From: an uncultured Shewanella sp.
GTDB taxonomy: Bacteria; Pseudomonadota; Gammaproteobacteria; Enterobacterales; Shewanellaceae
DNA length: 64,000 nt
Assembly: GCF_947491715.1 (NCBI RefSeq)
Contig: NZ_CANLKR010000002.1
Location: 124,001 to 188,000, forward strand
Direction of reading: 5' to 3'
The position numbers and the translations under genes are program-made. A model generated the notes under the pieces. It saw nothing but the letters and a program-made list of their open reading frames with translations, was not told the origin of the DNA and made no database searches. Positions 19,609 to 29,905 of this stretch are shown here, one piece after another (position 1 is the first letter of the stretch; the number at the start of each line of letters is the position of its first letter).

Positions 19609-20133
19609 ATGCAAACAGTAAAGATACCGGTTTCAATTGATCCCGTTCGCGCTGCCACAAGCCAGCTTTCTTATGAAGGCATTGTTTCTGGTAAGCAGTT
19701 AAAGCGATTAAATGAATTATGTGCCGGCGACTGTTCCGATGTAGCAGTGTCGATTGAATGTGGTGAAGATATACAGGGGATAGTCTACCTGAAAGGGAAG
19801 GCTGTGACGGAGCTCACTCTGCATTGTCAACGTTGCATGACACTTTTTACTACAGAGGTTACGGTCGAATTTAGTTTTGGTCTTTGTCAGAGCGAAACTG
19901 AAATCGATGAGCTCCCGGATGCGTATGAGCCTATTGAGTGCAATGAAATTGGCGAAGTTCGTCTGCATCAATTGATAGAAGATGAATTGATAGTATCGAT
20001 GCCCCTCATTGCAATGCATGATGATGAAAACTGTCATCTTGGTGGTAAAGATATTGTGGTAGGCGAGATAGAACCCGCTCAACAGGAGCGTCCAAATCCG
20101 TTTGCAGTGTTAGAAAAACTGAAGAGCAAGTAA
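19609..20133 (+). CDS. yceD: 23S rRNA accumulation protein YceD (DUF177)
   Basis: The 174-residue product belongs to the YceD/DUF177 family, linked to large-subunit rRNA accumulation and nearly always encoded with rpmF. The N-terminus MQTVKIPVSIDPVRAA aligns directly with the E. coli protein, which fixes the start. The conserved LHCQRC and DAYEPIECNEIGEV blocks are present. It opens the rpmF-plsX-fab operon. The spacing of the promoter to the ATG is unusually short. Confidence 0.92.
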   Translation: MQTVKIPVSIDPVRAATSQLSYEGIVSGKQLKRLNELCAGDCSDVAVSIECGEDIQGIVYLKGKAVTELTLHCQRCMTLFTTEVTVEFSFGLCQSETEIDELPDAYEPIECNEIGEVRLHQLIEDELIVSMPLIAMHDDENCHLGGKDIVVGEIEPAQQERPNPFAVLEKLKSK

Positions 20134-20150
20134 TCTAGGAGACAGGGCCA

Positions 20151-20321
20151 ATGGCTGTACAACAGAATAAAAAGTCACGTTCAAAGCGTGGAATGCGTCG
20201 TTCACATGATTCTTTGAGCACAGCTCAATTATCAGTTGATGCGACTAGCGGTGAACTGCATCGTCGTCACAATGTGACTGCTGATGGTTTTTACCGTGGT
20301 CAAAAGGTTATCAACAAGTAA
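20151..20321 (+). CDS. rpmF: 50S ribosomal protein L32
   Basis: A 56-residue L32. [20 protein letters not shown] is the near-invariant N-terminus and GFYRGQKVI the C-terminal part. It lacks the zinc-binding Cys pairs of the zinc-ribbon form, as in E. coli. A strong AGGAGA lies 10 bases before the ATG. It is 17 bases after yceD and 15 bases before plsX, so all three are in one operon. Confidence 0.97.
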   Translation: MAVQQNKKSRSKRGMRRSHDSLSTAQLSVDATSGELHRRHNVTADGFYRGQKVINK

Positions 20322-20336
20322 TTAGTTGATAACTTT

Positions 20337-21365
20337 ATGACGAGTCTGACGCTTGCGTTAGATGCAATGGGAGGCGATTTTGGTCCTCGCATTACAGTGC
20401 CTGCTACTTTGCAGGCACTTCGTCTTCATCCCCAGTTAAAAATCATTCTGGTTGGTGATGAAGCGCAAATGACCCCTCTATTAGGCAATGTCCCCCCTGC
20501 TATTTTTAATCGTATTACTATTCGCCATACAACACAAACCGTTGCTATGTCTGATCAACCTGTCTTTGCCTTAAGGCATCGTAAGCAAAGTTCAATGCGT
20601 TTAGCGTTGGAAGCGGTGCAAGAGGGGGCGGCACAAGCGTGTGTTAGTGCGGGAAATACGGGGGCGTTAATGGCCATATCAAAAGTGCTATTGAAAACCT
20701 TATCAGGTATTCATCGCCCTGCGTTAGTGAGTTGTTTACCTGCGGTTAATAAAACACCTGTATATTTACTCGATCTGGGGGCTAATGTAGCCTGTGACGC
20801 TCAAGCCTTGGTCCAGTATGCTGTGATGGGATCGGTGCTGAGTGAAGTGGTTGATGCGACCTCTTTTCCTAAAGTGGCGTTATTGAATGTCGGAGTCGAG
20901 GAATTAAAAGGTAATGAGCAAGTACAAGCAGCTGCTCAGATGCTACAAAAAATGCCACACATCAATTATGTGGGCTTTATAGAAGGTAATGATTTATATT
21001 CTGGTGACGTGGATGTGATTGTTTGTGATGGTTTTGTGGGGAATATTACCCTTAAAACATCTGAAGGGATTGCACGTCTACTGGTCCAACAGCTTAAAAA
21101 AGGATTAACGCAAGGATTTTTTGTTCGATTTCTCGCCAAACTTATCGCACCACGGATTCGTTCTGTGTTAAATCAAATGAACCCCGACCACTATAATGGG
21201 GCAACTCTGTTAGGATTGCGCGCAATTGTAATAAAAAGTCATGGAAGTGCAGACGAAGCGGCTTATCTTAGAGCGATTAATGTAGCTGTGACAGAAGCGC
21301 AACGCCGACTCCCTCAGATGATTAAACAACGTCTTGAGTCGATCCTTTTAGACACTAAAAGCTGA
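20337..21365 (+). CDS. plsX: phosphate acyltransferase PlsX
   Basis: PlsX makes acyl-phosphate from acyl-ACP, the first step of the PlsX/PlsY route to phosphatidic acid. The 342-residue product has [12 protein letters not shown] at the N-terminus, the [13 protein letters not shown] and [11 protein letters not shown] motifs, and [17 protein letters not shown] in the C-terminal half. The ATG is 15 bases after rpmF, with fabH 10 bases downstream. Confidence 0.96.
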   Translation: MTSLTLALDAMGGDFGPRITVPATLQALRLHPQLKIILVGDEAQMTPLLGNVPPAIFNRITIRHTTQTVAMSDQPVFALRHRKQSSMRLALEAVQEGAAQACVSAGNTGALMAISKVLLKTLSGIHRPALVSCLPAVNKTPVYLLDLGANVACDAQALVQYAVMGSVLSEVVDATSFPKVALLNVGVEELKGNEQVQAAAQMLQKMPHINYVGFIEGNDLYSGDVDVIVCDGFVGNITLKTSEGIARLLVQQLKKGLTQGFFVRFLAKLIAPRIRSVLNQMNPDHYNGATLLGLRAIVIKSHGSADEAAYLRAINVAVTEAQRRLPQMIKQRLESILLDTKS

Positions 21366-21375
21366 AAAAATCCTT

Positions 21376-22335
21376 ATGCATACAAAAATTCTCGGTACCG
21401 GTAGTTATTTGCCCGTACAAGTACGAAGCAATCAAGATCTTGAAAATATGGTTGAAACTTCAGATCAATGGATTGTTGAGCGTACTGGTATTTCTGAAAG
21501 AAGAATTGCCGCAGTCGATGAATCAGTAACGACTATGGGTTATCAAGCGGCATTGAAAGCCATTGAAATGGCTGGTATAGAGGCCAGTGAGTTAGACATG
21601 ATAGTCTGTGGCACAACCAGTGCAACGAATGCTTTTCCAGCTGCGGCTTGTGAGATCCAAGCTAAACTGGGCTTGCATACGATCCCCGCTTTCGACATTG
21701 CTGCTGCATGTTCAGGTTTCGTTTATGCCCTTTCGGTTGCAGATCAATATGTGAAATCGGGTGCGGCAAAAAAAGTATTAGTGATTGGTGCCGATGTTCT
21801 GTCACGCTTGTGCGATCCTGATGATCGTTCTACCATTATTCTTTTTGGTGACGGTGCGGGTGCTGTGGTGGTGGGCGCATCAGACACTCCAGGTATTTTG
21901 TCGACCAGTATTTATGCAGATGGTCGCCAAGGTGATTTGTTAAAATCGGCTATTCCAACCCGTGGGCAATCTGTTGATGATGTGAGTGACTATATGCAAA
22001 TGAAAGGCAATGATGTCTTTAAGGTTGCGGTGACGAAATTGTCTCATGTGGTTGTTGAAACATTGAAGCAAAATAATATTGAAAAATCTGATATTGACTG
22101 GCTAGTGCCTCATCAAGCCAATTTTCGTATTATCAAGGCAACAGCGAAAAAATTAGATATGAGTCTTGATAAGGTCGTATTAACGTTAGCCAAACATGGC
22201 AATACTTCAGCAGCTTCAGTGCCTATAGCATTGGATGAAGCTGTGCGTGACGGGCGTATTCAGCGTGGCCAAATGTTATTACTTGAAGCATTTGGGGGTG
22301 GATTTGCTTGGGGCAGTGCGTTAATCCGCTTTTAA
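21376..22335 (+). CDS. fabH: beta-ketoacyl-ACP synthase III
   Basis: FabH condenses acetyl-CoA with malonyl-ACP to start type II fatty acid synthesis. The 319-residue product has the full thiolase-fold triad: Cys112 (AAACSGF), His246 (VPHQANFRI) and Asn276 (KHGNTSAAS). The C-terminus [18 protein letters not shown] is typical. It sits between plsX and fabD in a tightly spaced operon. Confidence 0.97.
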   Translation: MHTKILGTGSYLPVQVRSNQDLENMVETSDQWIVERTGISERRIAAVDESVTTMGYQAALKAIEMAGIEASELDMIVCGTTSATNAFPAAACEIQAKLGLHTIPAFDIAAACSGFVYALSVADQYVKSGAAKKVLVIGADVLSRLCDPDDRSTIILFGDGAGAVVVGASDTPGILSTSIYADGRQGDLLKSAIPTRGQSVDDVSDYMQMKGNDVFKVAVTKLSHVVVETLKQNNIEKSDIDWLVPHQANFRIIKATAKKLDMSLDKVVLTLAKHGNTSAASVPIALDEAVRDGRIQRGQMLLLEAFGGGFAWGSALIRF

Positions 22336-22369
22336 CTAAAAAGCAGAAATAATATATAGGGTAGAGATA

Positions 22370-23296
22370 ATGGAAAAGACGGCTTTTGTGTTTCCTGGCC
22401 AAGGCTCTCAATCTGTGGGTATGTTAGCCGAGTTGGCGACAGAGTATCAGATTATTGAACAGACCTTCCGTGAAGCAAGTGATGTGTTAGGCTATGATTT
22501 ATGGGCACTGGTTCAGGAAGGCCCAAGTGAGACATTGAACGAAACGGATAAAACACAACCCGCATTATTAACGGCAAGTGTGGCTATTTGGCGTGCTTAT
22601 ACCCAAGCCCAAGGCCGTTTACCAGCAATACTAGCGGGCCATAGTTTAGGTGAGTATTCGGCTCTAGTGTGTGCTGGCGTGATTGATTTTCAAGCTGCCG
22701 TAAAGCTGGTGCAGCTTAGAGGTCAGTTAATGTTAGATGCCGTTCCTGCAGGAACAGGGGCAATGTACGCCATTATAGGTTTAGATAACGACAGTATTGA
22801 TGAAGCTTGTCATGAAGCATCACAAGGTGCAGTCGTTAGCCCTGTTAACTTTAATAGCCCCGGTCAAGTGGTAATCGCGGGTGAAAAAGAAGCGGTTGCT
22901 CGCGCAGCGATTCTCTGCAAAGAGAAAGGGGCTAAAAAAGCTATGCCACTTGCAGTGAGCGTACCGTCACATTGCGCATTAATGAAGCCTGCGGCAGATA
23001 AATTGGCTGAAGCGCTGACAGAGGTGGAGTTTAAAGCGCCGTTGATTAATGTGGTAAATAATGTGGATGTCAGTGTTGCTCAAAGTAGTGAAGCGATAAA
23101 AGATGCCTTAGTGCGTCAGCTTTATTGTCCTGTTCGTTGGACTGAAACCGTGGAGCAATTTGCAAAAAATGGTATCGAGCGTTTGTTTGAAATTGGGCCT
23201 GGAAAGGTGTTAACAGGTTTAACGAAACGTATTGATCGTTCAATTTCAGCACAAGCGATAAATGATGTCGCTTCTTTCTCAGCATTGACTGAATAA
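22370..23296 (+). CDS. fabD: malonyl-CoA:ACP transacylase
   Basis: FabD loads malonate from CoA onto acyl carrier protein. The 308-residue product has FPGQGSQSVGM at the N-terminus, the nucleophile Ser92 in AGHSLGEYSAL, the partner His201 in VPSHCALM, and the C-terminal EIGPGKVLTGL. It is 34 bases after fabH and nine bases before fabG. Confidence 0.97.
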   Translation: MEKTAFVFPGQGSQSVGMLAELATEYQIIEQTFREASDVLGYDLWALVQEGPSETLNETDKTQPALLTASVAIWRAYTQAQGRLPAILAGHSLGEYSALVCAGVIDFQAAVKLVQLRGQLMLDAVPAGTGAMYAIIGLDNDSIDEACHEASQGAVVSPVNFNSPGQVVIAGEKEAVARAAILCKEKGAKKAMPLAVSVPSHCALMKPAADKLAEALTEVEFKAPLINVVNNVDVSVAQSSEAIKDALVRQLYCPVRWTETVEQFAKNGIERLFEIGPGKVLTGLTKRIDRSISAQAINDVASFSALTE

Positions 23297-23305
23297 GGAA
23301 TTTAA

Positions 23306-24052
23306 ATGAGTATTCATTGTGATTTATCTGGGCAGGTTGCATTAGTGACGGGTGCAAGTCGTGGTATTGGACGCGCAGTCGCAGAAAGCTTAGTTTCGGC
23401 AGGTGCTATGGTGATCGGAACGGCAACGAGTGAGCGAGGTGCGGAAGCGATCCAAGCCTACTTAGGCGATAAAGGCCATGGATTAATGTTAAATGTGACC
23501 GATGCCCAGTCTGTGACGGAACTTTTTGCTACAATCAAAGACAAAGTAGGTGAAGTTAACATTCTTGTGAATAATGCGGGTATTACTCGTGATAATTTGT
23601 TAATGAGAATGAAAGATGATGAGTGGCAAGATATTGTTGATACTAACTTAACGTCTTTATTTAGAACATCTAAAGCCGTTATGCGCCCAATGATGAAAAA
23701 ACGTGCGGGGCGTATTATCAATATTGGTTCTGTTGTTGGTACAATGGGTAATGCAGGGCAAACTAATTATGCCGCGGCAAAAGCTGGATTAATTGGTTTT
23801 ACTAAATCACTCGCAAGAGAGGTTGCATCTCGTCAGATAACAGTGAATGCTATTGCACCTGGATTTATTCAGACTGACATGACAGATGAGCTGACGGAAA
23901 CGCAACAACAAGCTATTATGTCACAAGTGCCAATGGAAAGATTAGGAAAGCCACAGGAAATTGCTGATGCTGTTCTCTTTTTAGCGTCGGATTCGGCAGC
24001 CTATATCACAGGTGAAACACTCCATGTGAATGGCGGCATGTACATGGTATAA
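23306..24052 (+). CDS. fabG: 3-oxoacyl-ACP reductase
   Basis: FabG reduces 3-oxoacyl-ACP with NADPH. The 248-residue short-chain dehydrogenase has the cofactor loop TGASRGIG (15-22), NNAG (89-92) and the catalytic Ser142, Tyr155 and Lys159 (YAAAK). The C-terminus YITGETLHVNGGMYMV is the family end. An AAGGAA lies before the ATG. Confidence 0.97.
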   Translation: MSIHCDLSGQVALVTGASRGIGRAVAESLVSAGAMVIGTATSERGAEAIQAYLGDKGHGLMLNVTDAQSVTELFATIKDKVGEVNILVNNAGITRDNLLMRMKDDEWQDIVDTNLTSLFRTSKAVMRPMMKKRAGRIINIGSVVGTMGNAGQTNYAAAKAGLIGFTKSLAREVASRQITVNAIAPGFIQTDMTDELTETQQQAIMSQVPMERLGKPQEIADAVLFLASDSAAYITGETLHVNGGMYMV

Positions 24053-24115
24053 AAATAACGAGTAGACAATTATTGAAAATTTTGGTGGTATTTTATATCC
24101 ATTTTAGGCTAAATT

Positions 24116-24130
24116 TGTGGTTAGACCACA
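24116..24130. promoter_or_regulatory. dyad upstream of acpP
   Basis: TGTGGT and ACCACA form a perfect 6-bp dyad around TAG, 86 bases before the acpP start. The core resembles the TGGTnnnACCA shape of FadR-type operators, but a small RNA hairpin in the acpP leader is equally possible. Confidence 0.35.
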
Positions 24131-24215
24131 CAAGTTAAGCTTGCATTGTCAGCGAATTTCAATAAAATACTCATAATCTTACGCACGAGCGTAATTTGAA
24201 TAGGAAAGAAAACTA

Positions 24216-24449
24216 ATGAGCAACATCGAAGAACGTGTAAAGAAAATCATCATTGAGCAACTAGGCGTTAAAGAAGAAGAAGTTAAATCAGCAGCATCTT
24301 TCGTTGACGATTTAGGCGCAGATTCTCTAGACACTGTTGAGTTGGTTATGGCGCTAGAAGAAGAGTTTGATACCGAGATCCCTGATGAGGAAGCTGAAAA
24401 GATCACTACTGTTCAAGCAGCGATCGACTATGTTTCTAAGAATCAGTAA
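24216..24449 (+). CDS. acpP: acyl carrier protein
   Basis: The 77-residue acidic carrier of all acyl intermediates in fatty acid synthesis. The phosphopantetheine attachment Ser37 lies in [20 protein letters not shown]. Codon use is that of a highly expressed gene. A 163-base gap from fabG and a terminator right after it suggest acpP has its own strong promoter, as in E. coli. Confidence 0.98.
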   Translation: MSNIEERVKKIIIEQLGVKEEEVKSAASFVDDLGADSLDTVELVMALEEEFDTEIPDEEAEKITTVQAAIDYVSKNQ

Positions 24450-24462
24450 TTAGAATTCTTAG

Positions 24463-24493
24463 AAAACAGGCGGCATTATTGCCGCCTGTTTTT
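24463..24493 (+). terminator. strong terminator after acpP
   Basis: AAAACAGGCGGC pairs with GCCGCCTGTTTT around ATTATT, followed by more T. It separates highly transcribed acpP from fabF. Confidence 0.85.
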
Positions 24494-24642
24494 GTTTCTG
24501 TCTATGATGGTGATGGGTCATCAAGCCAAATTTTATTCTCATTTCCATTTCTTAATGCTTCCGCCATTCTAGGCAATATAGATTAATAGTATGTACTCTG
24601 TATACTATTGTGATTTTCCAACCAAATGATGAAGGTGACAGC

Positions 24643-25881
24643 GTGTCTAAACGTCGTGTAGTCATAACTGGCTTAGGCTTAGTTAGCCCTGTAGGTAATA
24701 CTGTAGATTCTTCCTGGAAGGCATTGGTTTCAGGTAAAAGTGGTATTGCGCCTATTACTAAATTTGACGCGAGCGAATATTCGACTCGTTTTAGCGGCTC
24801 AGTAAAAGATTTTGATGTTGAGCAATACTTATCGCGTAAAGATGCGCGTAAGATGGATTTGTTTATTCAATATGGTATGGCTGCGGGCATACAGGCCGTC
24901 ACTGATGCCGGTCTTGAAATGGAAACGCTCGATCCACGCCGTGTCGGCACAGCAATTGGTGCCGGCATGGGTGGCATGCCATTGATTGAGCAAAATTTTG
25001 CAGCATTATCTAAAAGTGGTCCAAGAAAAATTTCGCCTTTTTTTGTACCGAGCACGATTATCAATATGATAGCAGGGCACCTGTCGATTAAATATGGCAT
25101 GAAAGGTCCCAATTTTGCGGTCACAACAGCTTGTACAACGGGTGTCCATAATATCGGTTTTGCCGCGCGTACCATTGCTTATGGTGACGCAGATGTGATG
25201 GTGGCTGGGGGCGCTGAAGATGTCACTTGTCCGTTAGGTGTGGGCGGATTTGGCTCAGCGAAAGCATTATCAACCCGTAATGACGATCCGCAAGCCGCTA
25301 GTCGTCCTTGGGATAAAGACAGAGATGGCTTTGTTATTGGTGATGGTGCAGGTGTTATGGTCATGGAAGAGTATGAGCATGCTAAAGCCAGAGGGGCAAC
25401 CATTTATGGTGAGTTGGTTGGGTTTGGTATGAGTGGGGATGCTTTTCACATGACATCGCCGCCAAGTGATGGCGAAGGTGCAGCAGCTGCCATGGTTAAT
25501 GCAATGAATGATGCAAAGATTGAGCGAGAGCAAGTCGGTTACATTAATGCGCATGGTACATCTACGCCAGCAGGTGATAAAGCGGAGGCGGCTGCAGTTA
25601 AGTCAACGTTTGGCGATCATGCTTATGACTTGATGGTCAGTTCAACTAAATCGATGACTGGTCACTTACTGGGCGCTGCAGGGGCAGTTGAAGCGATTGT
25701 GACCCTGCTTGCGTTAAAAGATCAAATTATTCCACCTACTATCAATTTAGATAATCCTGATGAAGGTTGCGATTTAGATTTTGTGCCTCATACAGCAAGG
25801 GAGCATCAATTTGACTATGCATTGTGTAATTCCTTTGGTTTCGGTGGCACCAATGGGTCATTGCTGTTTAAAAAAATCTAA
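24643..25881 (+). CDS. fabF: beta-ketoacyl-ACP synthase II
   Basis: FabF elongates acyl-ACP and adjusts unsaturated chain length at low temperature. The 412-residue product starts at GTG 24643, placed by AAGGTGA five bases upstream and by the family N-terminus [18 protein letters not shown]; this matches E. coli length (413). The catalytic Cys164 is in VTTACTTG, with the two His in [11 protein letters not shown] and [11 protein letters not shown]. It follows the acpP terminator, so it probably has its own promoter plus read-through. Confidence 0.97.
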   Translation: MSKRRVVITGLGLVSPVGNTVDSSWKALVSGKSGIAPITKFDASEYSTRFSGSVKDFDVEQYLSRKDARKMDLFIQYGMAAGIQAVTDAGLEMETLDPRRVGTAIGAGMGGMPLIEQNFAALSKSGPRKISPFFVPSTIINMIAGHLSIKYGMKGPNFAVTTACTTGVHNIGFAARTIAYGDADVMVAGGAEDVTCPLGVGGFGSAKALSTRNDDPQAASRPWDKDRDGFVIGDGAGVMVMEEYEHAKARGATIYGELVGFGMSGDAFHMTSPPSDGEGAAAAMVNAMNDAKIEREQVGYINAHGTSTPAGDKAEAAAVKSTFGDHAYDLMVSSTKSMTGHLLGAAGAVEAIVTLLALKDQIIPPTINLDNPDEGCDLDFVPHTAREHQFDYALCNSFGFGGTNGSLLFKKI

Positions 25882-25904
25882 TTGACTGATTGACCGTATT
25901 GTTT

Positions 25905-25931
25905 AAAAGCGCTTAATGAAGCGCTTTTTTT
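25905..25931 (+). terminator. terminator after fabF
   Basis: AAAAGCGCTT pairs with AAGCGCTTTT around AATG, with a seven-base T run. It closes the fatty acid synthesis block. Confidence 0.85.
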
Positions 25932-25999
25932 GTTGATAAGCTTTTAGATGATTTTTATCATACACTTTATAGGTGTTGTATTCGGTGTTGAGGGGAATT

Positions 26000-26479
26000 A
26001 TGTCTGGTAAAGAAAATGCAATAACACTGAGGTTTTTAGCTGAGCCTGCGGATGTCAATTTTGGTGGTAAGGTGCATGGTGGTGCGGTCATGAAGTGGAT
26101 CGATCTCGCGGGTTATGCTTGTGCAGCTGGCTGGAGTGGAAAATATTGCATTACAGCCTATGCCGGTGGCATTCGTTTTTTAAAACCGATTTATGTGGGC
26201 AATATTGTTGAAGTGAGTGCAAGGGTGAGTTACACAGGACGGACATCAATGCATTTAAGTATTGAAGTCAAGGCTGGGGATCCCAAGGGTGCTGAACGTC
26301 ATTTAACGACCAATTGTATTTTAATTATGGTGGCCGTTGATGATGCGGGTTCTCCTACGCCGGTTCCTGAATGGGTACCAAAAACCAAGCTAGAAATTCG
26401 AGATAGAGAGTCTGCGTTGAAGTTGATGGAATTAAGAAAACAGTTAACGGAGCACATGGCGTCTCATTCTGCTTTATAA
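26000..26479 (+). CDS. acyl-CoA thioesterase, YciA-like hotdog protein
   Basis: A 159-residue hotdog-fold thioesterase of the YciA/cytosolic acyl-CoA hydrolase group, expected to cut acyl-CoA to free acid and CoA. The hotdog helix motif NFGGKVHGGAVMKWIDLAGY contains the catalytic Asp, and GRTSMHLSIEVKAGDP follows. The ATG at 26000 is chosen over one nine codons earlier because GAGGGGAA stands just before it. In many relatives pabC follows fabF here; its replacement by a thioesterase is notable but not rare. Confidence 0.85.
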   Translation: MSGKENAITLRFLAEPADVNFGGKVHGGAVMKWIDLAGYACAAGWSGKYCITAYAGGIRFLKPIYVGNIVEVSARVSYTGRTSMHLSIEVKAGDPKGAERHLTTNCILIMVAVDDAGSPTPVPEWVPKTKLEIRDRESALKLMELRKQLTEHMASHSAL

Positions 26480-26498
26480 CAGCAAGAGCGTGCCAGAT

Positions 26499-26529
26499 AA
26501 AAGCCATTATATTGAATAATGGCTTTTTT
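26499..26529. terminator. bidirectional terminator between thioesterase gene and cdd
   Basis: AAAAGCCATTAT pairs with ATAATGGCTTTT around ATTGA, flanked by a second pairing segment (CAAGAGC at 26483-26489 with GCTCTTG at 26530-26536). The two genes converge on it. Confidence 0.8.
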
Positions 26530-26538
26530 GCTCTTGTA

Positions 26539-27429
26539 TTATGCTGGTGTTGCCAACAGGTGCTCTAATTCTATTTGACTGACAGCATTGAGTGCATCTT
26601 TTGTTGCACCAATGAGCGAGACTTTACCTTTCGATGATTCAATTAAGATTGCTCGTGAGATATCGGCAAAATCTTGGCCGTATCGTACCATGACAGACAG
26701 TGCCATTTGCATGGGTAACATTGATGGATTAAAGGCGGCATTTTCAGCATATTGACCACAGTATTGTTTTCCATCATGTGTTTCTAATAGTACTGCGGCG
26801 TGGTTATGCGTATAAGGCGCATAACTTTTATTGGCATGTTCAAGTGCAGACTGTACGGCAGGATCCGTTGACTTTAGGGAATGTGGATTATATTGTGCAG
26901 ATAATAATGGTTGCTTAATATTCAAGTCACTAGGGCCAAAAGCATAAGGCAGGTAATGGGTTAATGACTGTGGGTTTTGCTTAGGAAGGTGAATGGTGAT
27001 GTCATGACCTTTGACCAGTTCATTCATAAATTGTCGGCAATGACCACAAGGAGACGCATTGACTATGATATCGGTGATGTATTTTTCACCATTTAGCCAA
27101 GCATGACTGATGGCACTTTGTTCTGCATGGACAGAGTGAAACAAGGCTTTACCTTGCAATTCGATATTTGCGCCCATATAAATGTCACCGCTGGCCCCTT
27201 TCGCAATAGCGCCAACGTAAAATTCACTGATAGTGGGGTTAGATAGTGCTGCAGCAATGGGCAGTAATTGAAGGAGTAATTGTTCTTCGCTTAACTGGGT
27301 GGCATTGACCAGTTCTTGTAATTGCTGGGCATTAATATGCCCAGAAAAATCATCTGTCAATAACGGTGCTAAAGCATTAGCCAATGAATGAGATAATGTG
27401 TTTATGGGTTCAAGAAATCGATCCTGCAT
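26539..27429 (-). CDS. cdd: cytidine deaminase
   Basis: Cdd converts cytidine and deoxycytidine to uridine forms for pyrimidine salvage. The 296-residue product is the long, duplicated gammaproteobacterial type (E. coli 294). The zinc site and catalytic Glu are His101-Ala-Glu103 (HAEQSAI) and Cys128/Cys131 (SPCGHCRQF). The C-terminal non-catalytic repeat includes [19 protein letters not shown]. It is monocistronic. Confidence 0.95.
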   Translation of the reverse strand: MQDRFLEPINTLSHSLANALAPLLTDDFSGHINAQQLQELVNATQLSEEQLLLQLLPIAAALSNPTISEFYVGAIAKGASGDIYMGANIELQGKALFHSVHAEQSAISHAWLNGEKYITDIIVNASPCGHCRQFMNELVKGHDITIHLPKQNPQSLTHYLPYAFGPSDLNIKQPLLSAQYNPHSLKSTDPAVQSALEHANKSYAPYTHNHAAVLLETHDGKQYCGQYAENAAFNPSMLPMQMALSVMVRYGQDFADISRAILIESSKGKVSLIGATKDALNAVSQIELEHLLATPA

Positions 27430-27522
27430 GAACCACTCCTACTGCTATTATTTTTATTGGCAGCCAATACTAACATAGAAAAAAACAAAGTGTGCAGTGG
27501 TTCAATGCAGATTAATCATCTT

Positions 27523-28935
27523 TCATAGAGATTGCAGGTAGTGACACAGTGCTGTGAGTAGTTTTTGCTTATTTTCATCACTAGCGGTTTCTTCAATTAA
27601 ATTCTCTAGATTAATCATGTAAGCAGGATCATTGAGCCTGTCTTGGCAAAAAGTACGCCATTTATCTTGCTCATCTTGGTTAAGTGTTTCTGGATAGTTA
27701 CGGCCGCGGTAGCGAAATAGCATCTCTTGGAGCCTTGTATCGTCAAAATCCAATGTTAATGCTGCGAGATTATTGGGTTGTGTATGCCTAATAATCTCCA
27801 TTTTATCTTTATCTGCTTTACTGAAAAAGCCGCCACTATAAAGCTGAAGATCGGGATCTGTGATGTGTGTTTCATGGGGCAATTCAAATAAAGCAATAAG
27901 CTTTTCTCTGATCTCTGGGTGCTGTTTAAGGCGTTTGTATTGTTCTCTGGCAAAAGATTTGTCGATAGCTAAGCGCTCTGCATTCTCATCGGTGAGGGTT
28001 TTTGCTGGGGCAACGAAAGGACACTTATTAATGTGCACTTGTTTAATACCAATGGGTAATTCATTATCTGCAAGCTCATTGTGTTTGGTATACATACGCT
28101 TTTGAATTTCTTCAACGGATAATTCAATGAGTGGAGTGATATCCATATTAAGATTAATGCATATTACCGCATTTTTATTGGTGGTATGATAAGCAACCGG
28201 GGCAATAATAGCTGTACAGCCGTTGAGGGCGCTGATCTTTGAACTGACATGAATAAGCGGTTTCATTTCAAGCACATCAATATATTGATTAACAGCTTGT
28301 TTTCGCCTTAAACCAAAATAATACTCAAAGAGTTTGGGCTGAACTTTTTTGATGAGCTTAGCAATAGCAATAGTGGCATAGACATCGGACATCGCATCAT
28401 GAGCTTTTTCATGATTTAACTGATTGGCCCGTGAGAGATCTTCGAGTTTAAAGCTTGGGGAGCCATCATTTTTTTCTGGCCAAATAATCCCTTCAGGTCT
28501 AAAGGCATAGCATGCTCTGACCAAATCAATCAGATCCCAACGAGCATTACCGTTTTGCCATTCTCTTGCATAAGGATCAAAAAAGTTACGATATAAGCCG
28601 TAACGAGTGACTTCATCATCAAATCGTAACGAGTTATAACCAACAACACAGGTTTGTGGTTGGCAAAATAACTGATTAATGCGGCTCATAAATTCCGCTT
28701 CAGGGACACCTTTTAAGTTTGCAAGTTGTGGGGTGATCCCTGTGATCAAAATCGCTTCGGGTGAAGGGAGGTAATCTTTTGCTTGCTGACAATAAAGATT
28801 AATCGGCTCATCAATGATATTTAAATCCATGTCTGTACGTATGCCGGCAAACTGCGATGGGCGATCTTTGGCTGGATTGGCACCAAAGGTTTCATAGTCG
28901 TGCCAGAAAAAAGTGGGCTGAATGGCTAATGGCAT
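27523..28935 (-). CDS. sbcB: exodeoxyribonuclease I
   Basis: SbcB is the 3'-5' exonuclease specific for single-stranded DNA, used in repair and recombination. The DEDDh nuclease domain begins FFWHDYETFG (catalytic Asp and Glu) and continues with YNSLRFDDEVTR and KAHDAMSDVYATIAIAK. The SH3-like and C-terminal exonuclease I domains follow (YIDVLEMKPLIHVS, FRYRGRNYPETL). I place the start at the ATG ending at 28935, giving 470 residues (E. coli 475). An upstream in-frame ATG at 28996-28998 would add a hydrophobic 21-residue extension with no parallel in the family. Neither start has a strong ribosome binding site. Confidence 0.92.
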   Translation of the reverse strand: MPLAIQPTFFWHDYETFGANPAKDRPSQFAGIRTDMDLNIIDEPINLYCQQAKDYLPSPEAILITGITPQLANLKGVPEAEFMSRINQLFCQPQTCVVGYNSLRFDDEVTRYGLYRNFFDPYAREWQNGNARWDLIDLVRACYAFRPEGIIWPEKNDGSPSFKLEDLSRANQLNHEKAHDAMSDVYATIAIAKLIKKVQPKLFEYYFGLRRKQAVNQYIDVLEMKPLIHVSSKISALNGCTAIIAPVAYHTTNKNAVICINLNMDITPLIELSVEEIQKRMYTKHNELADNELPIGIKQVHINKCPFVAPAKTLTDENAERLAIDKSFAREQYKRLKQHPEIREKLIALFELPHETHITDPDLQLYSGGFFSKADKDKMEIIRHTQPNNLAALTLDFDDTRLQEMLFRYRGRNYPETLNQDEQDKWRTFCQDRLNDPAYMINLENLIEETASDENKQKLLTALCHYLQSL

Positions 28936-29080
28936 GTATAACGTCGCTGCAGTAAATAAGTTGATGAATGTAATGATAACATTAATCATCAGATCCATGC
29001 TGTATTCTCTCGTTTCTTAGGTATAAAATGCAACGAAATCTCGCTTGATAGCGAGATATTACCATTGGATAGGAATTATC

Positions 29081-29905
29081 ATGAAATACCGTTGTCCCTT
29101 ATGCTTTCACGCATTAGTGCTACAAGACAATAGTTGGCGTTGTCAAAGTAATCATGTATTTGATTGCGCAAAAGAAGGCTATGTGAATTTATTACCAGTA
29201 CAAAAAAAGAATTCGAAGGATCCTGGGGATAATAAACCTATGATTGTGGCTCGTAGAGAATTTTTAAATAAAGGTTATTATCAAGCGTTAAGTGATCGAG
29301 TTAATGAGCTGGCGACTCAATTTGCTTCGACTATGACATCCGCGTTAGACATAGGATGTGGTGAAGGTTACTACAGCCATCGTTTATTGGAATCGCTGAT
29401 AGGTAATAAAGAGGAAAAAGCCCCTTTATCATTTCATGGATTGGATATTTCCAAATCAGCGCTAAAATTTGCATCGAAACGTTATCGAGACATTGATTTT
29501 AGTGTTGCAAGTGCTTTTGAAATGCCTTTTTTCGATAACAGTGTTGATTTTATGCTGAGAATTTATGCACCTTCCCTTGATGAAGAGCTTAAGAGAGTGA
29601 TGAAGCAAGAGGGCATTTTACTCACGGTATCAGCCGGTCCTAAGCATCATTTTGAACTAAAGGAGCTCATTTATGATGAGCCGGAGTTACATACTGATGA
29701 GCAAAGTCATATTGAAGGCTTTGATTTATTGCATCACGAACGGCTTAAATGGGTGTTAGAGATGGATAAAGAGAGTGATATTACTCATTTTCTGAATATG
29801 ACCCCTTATGCGTGGAAGTTAACGGATGAGCAAAAGCATGATTTAGCTCATGAAGGGCTGAGCTGCCAATTGGATTTCAAAATTGAGGTATTCAAAGCCA
29901 TTTAG
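29081..29905 (+). CDS. rlmA: 23S rRNA (guanine(745)-N(1))-methyltransferase
   Basis: RlmA methylates G745 in helix 35 of 23S rRNA. The 274-residue product has an N-terminal zinc finger (YRCPLCFHALVLQDNSWRCQSNHVFDCAKEGYVNLLP: Cys4 region, CxxC, then C and H) and a SAM-dependent methyltransferase domain with motif I ALDIGCGEGYYSH. FDNSVDFMLRIYAP is the motif IV area. The ATG at 29081 follows AGGA at the right distance and removes a 12-codon extension. Confidence 0.9.
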   Translation: MKYRCPLCFHALVLQDNSWRCQSNHVFDCAKEGYVNLLPVQKKNSKDPGDNKPMIVARREFLNKGYYQALSDRVNELATQFASTMTSALDIGCGEGYYSHRLLESLIGNKEEKAPLSFHGLDISKSALKFASKRYRDIDFSVASAFEMPFFDNSVDFMLRIYAPSLDEELKRVMKQEGILLTVSAGPKHHFELKELIYDEPELHTDEQSHIEGFDLLHHERLKWVLEMDKESDITHFLNMTPYAWKLTDEQKHDLAHEGLSCQLDFKIEVFKAI

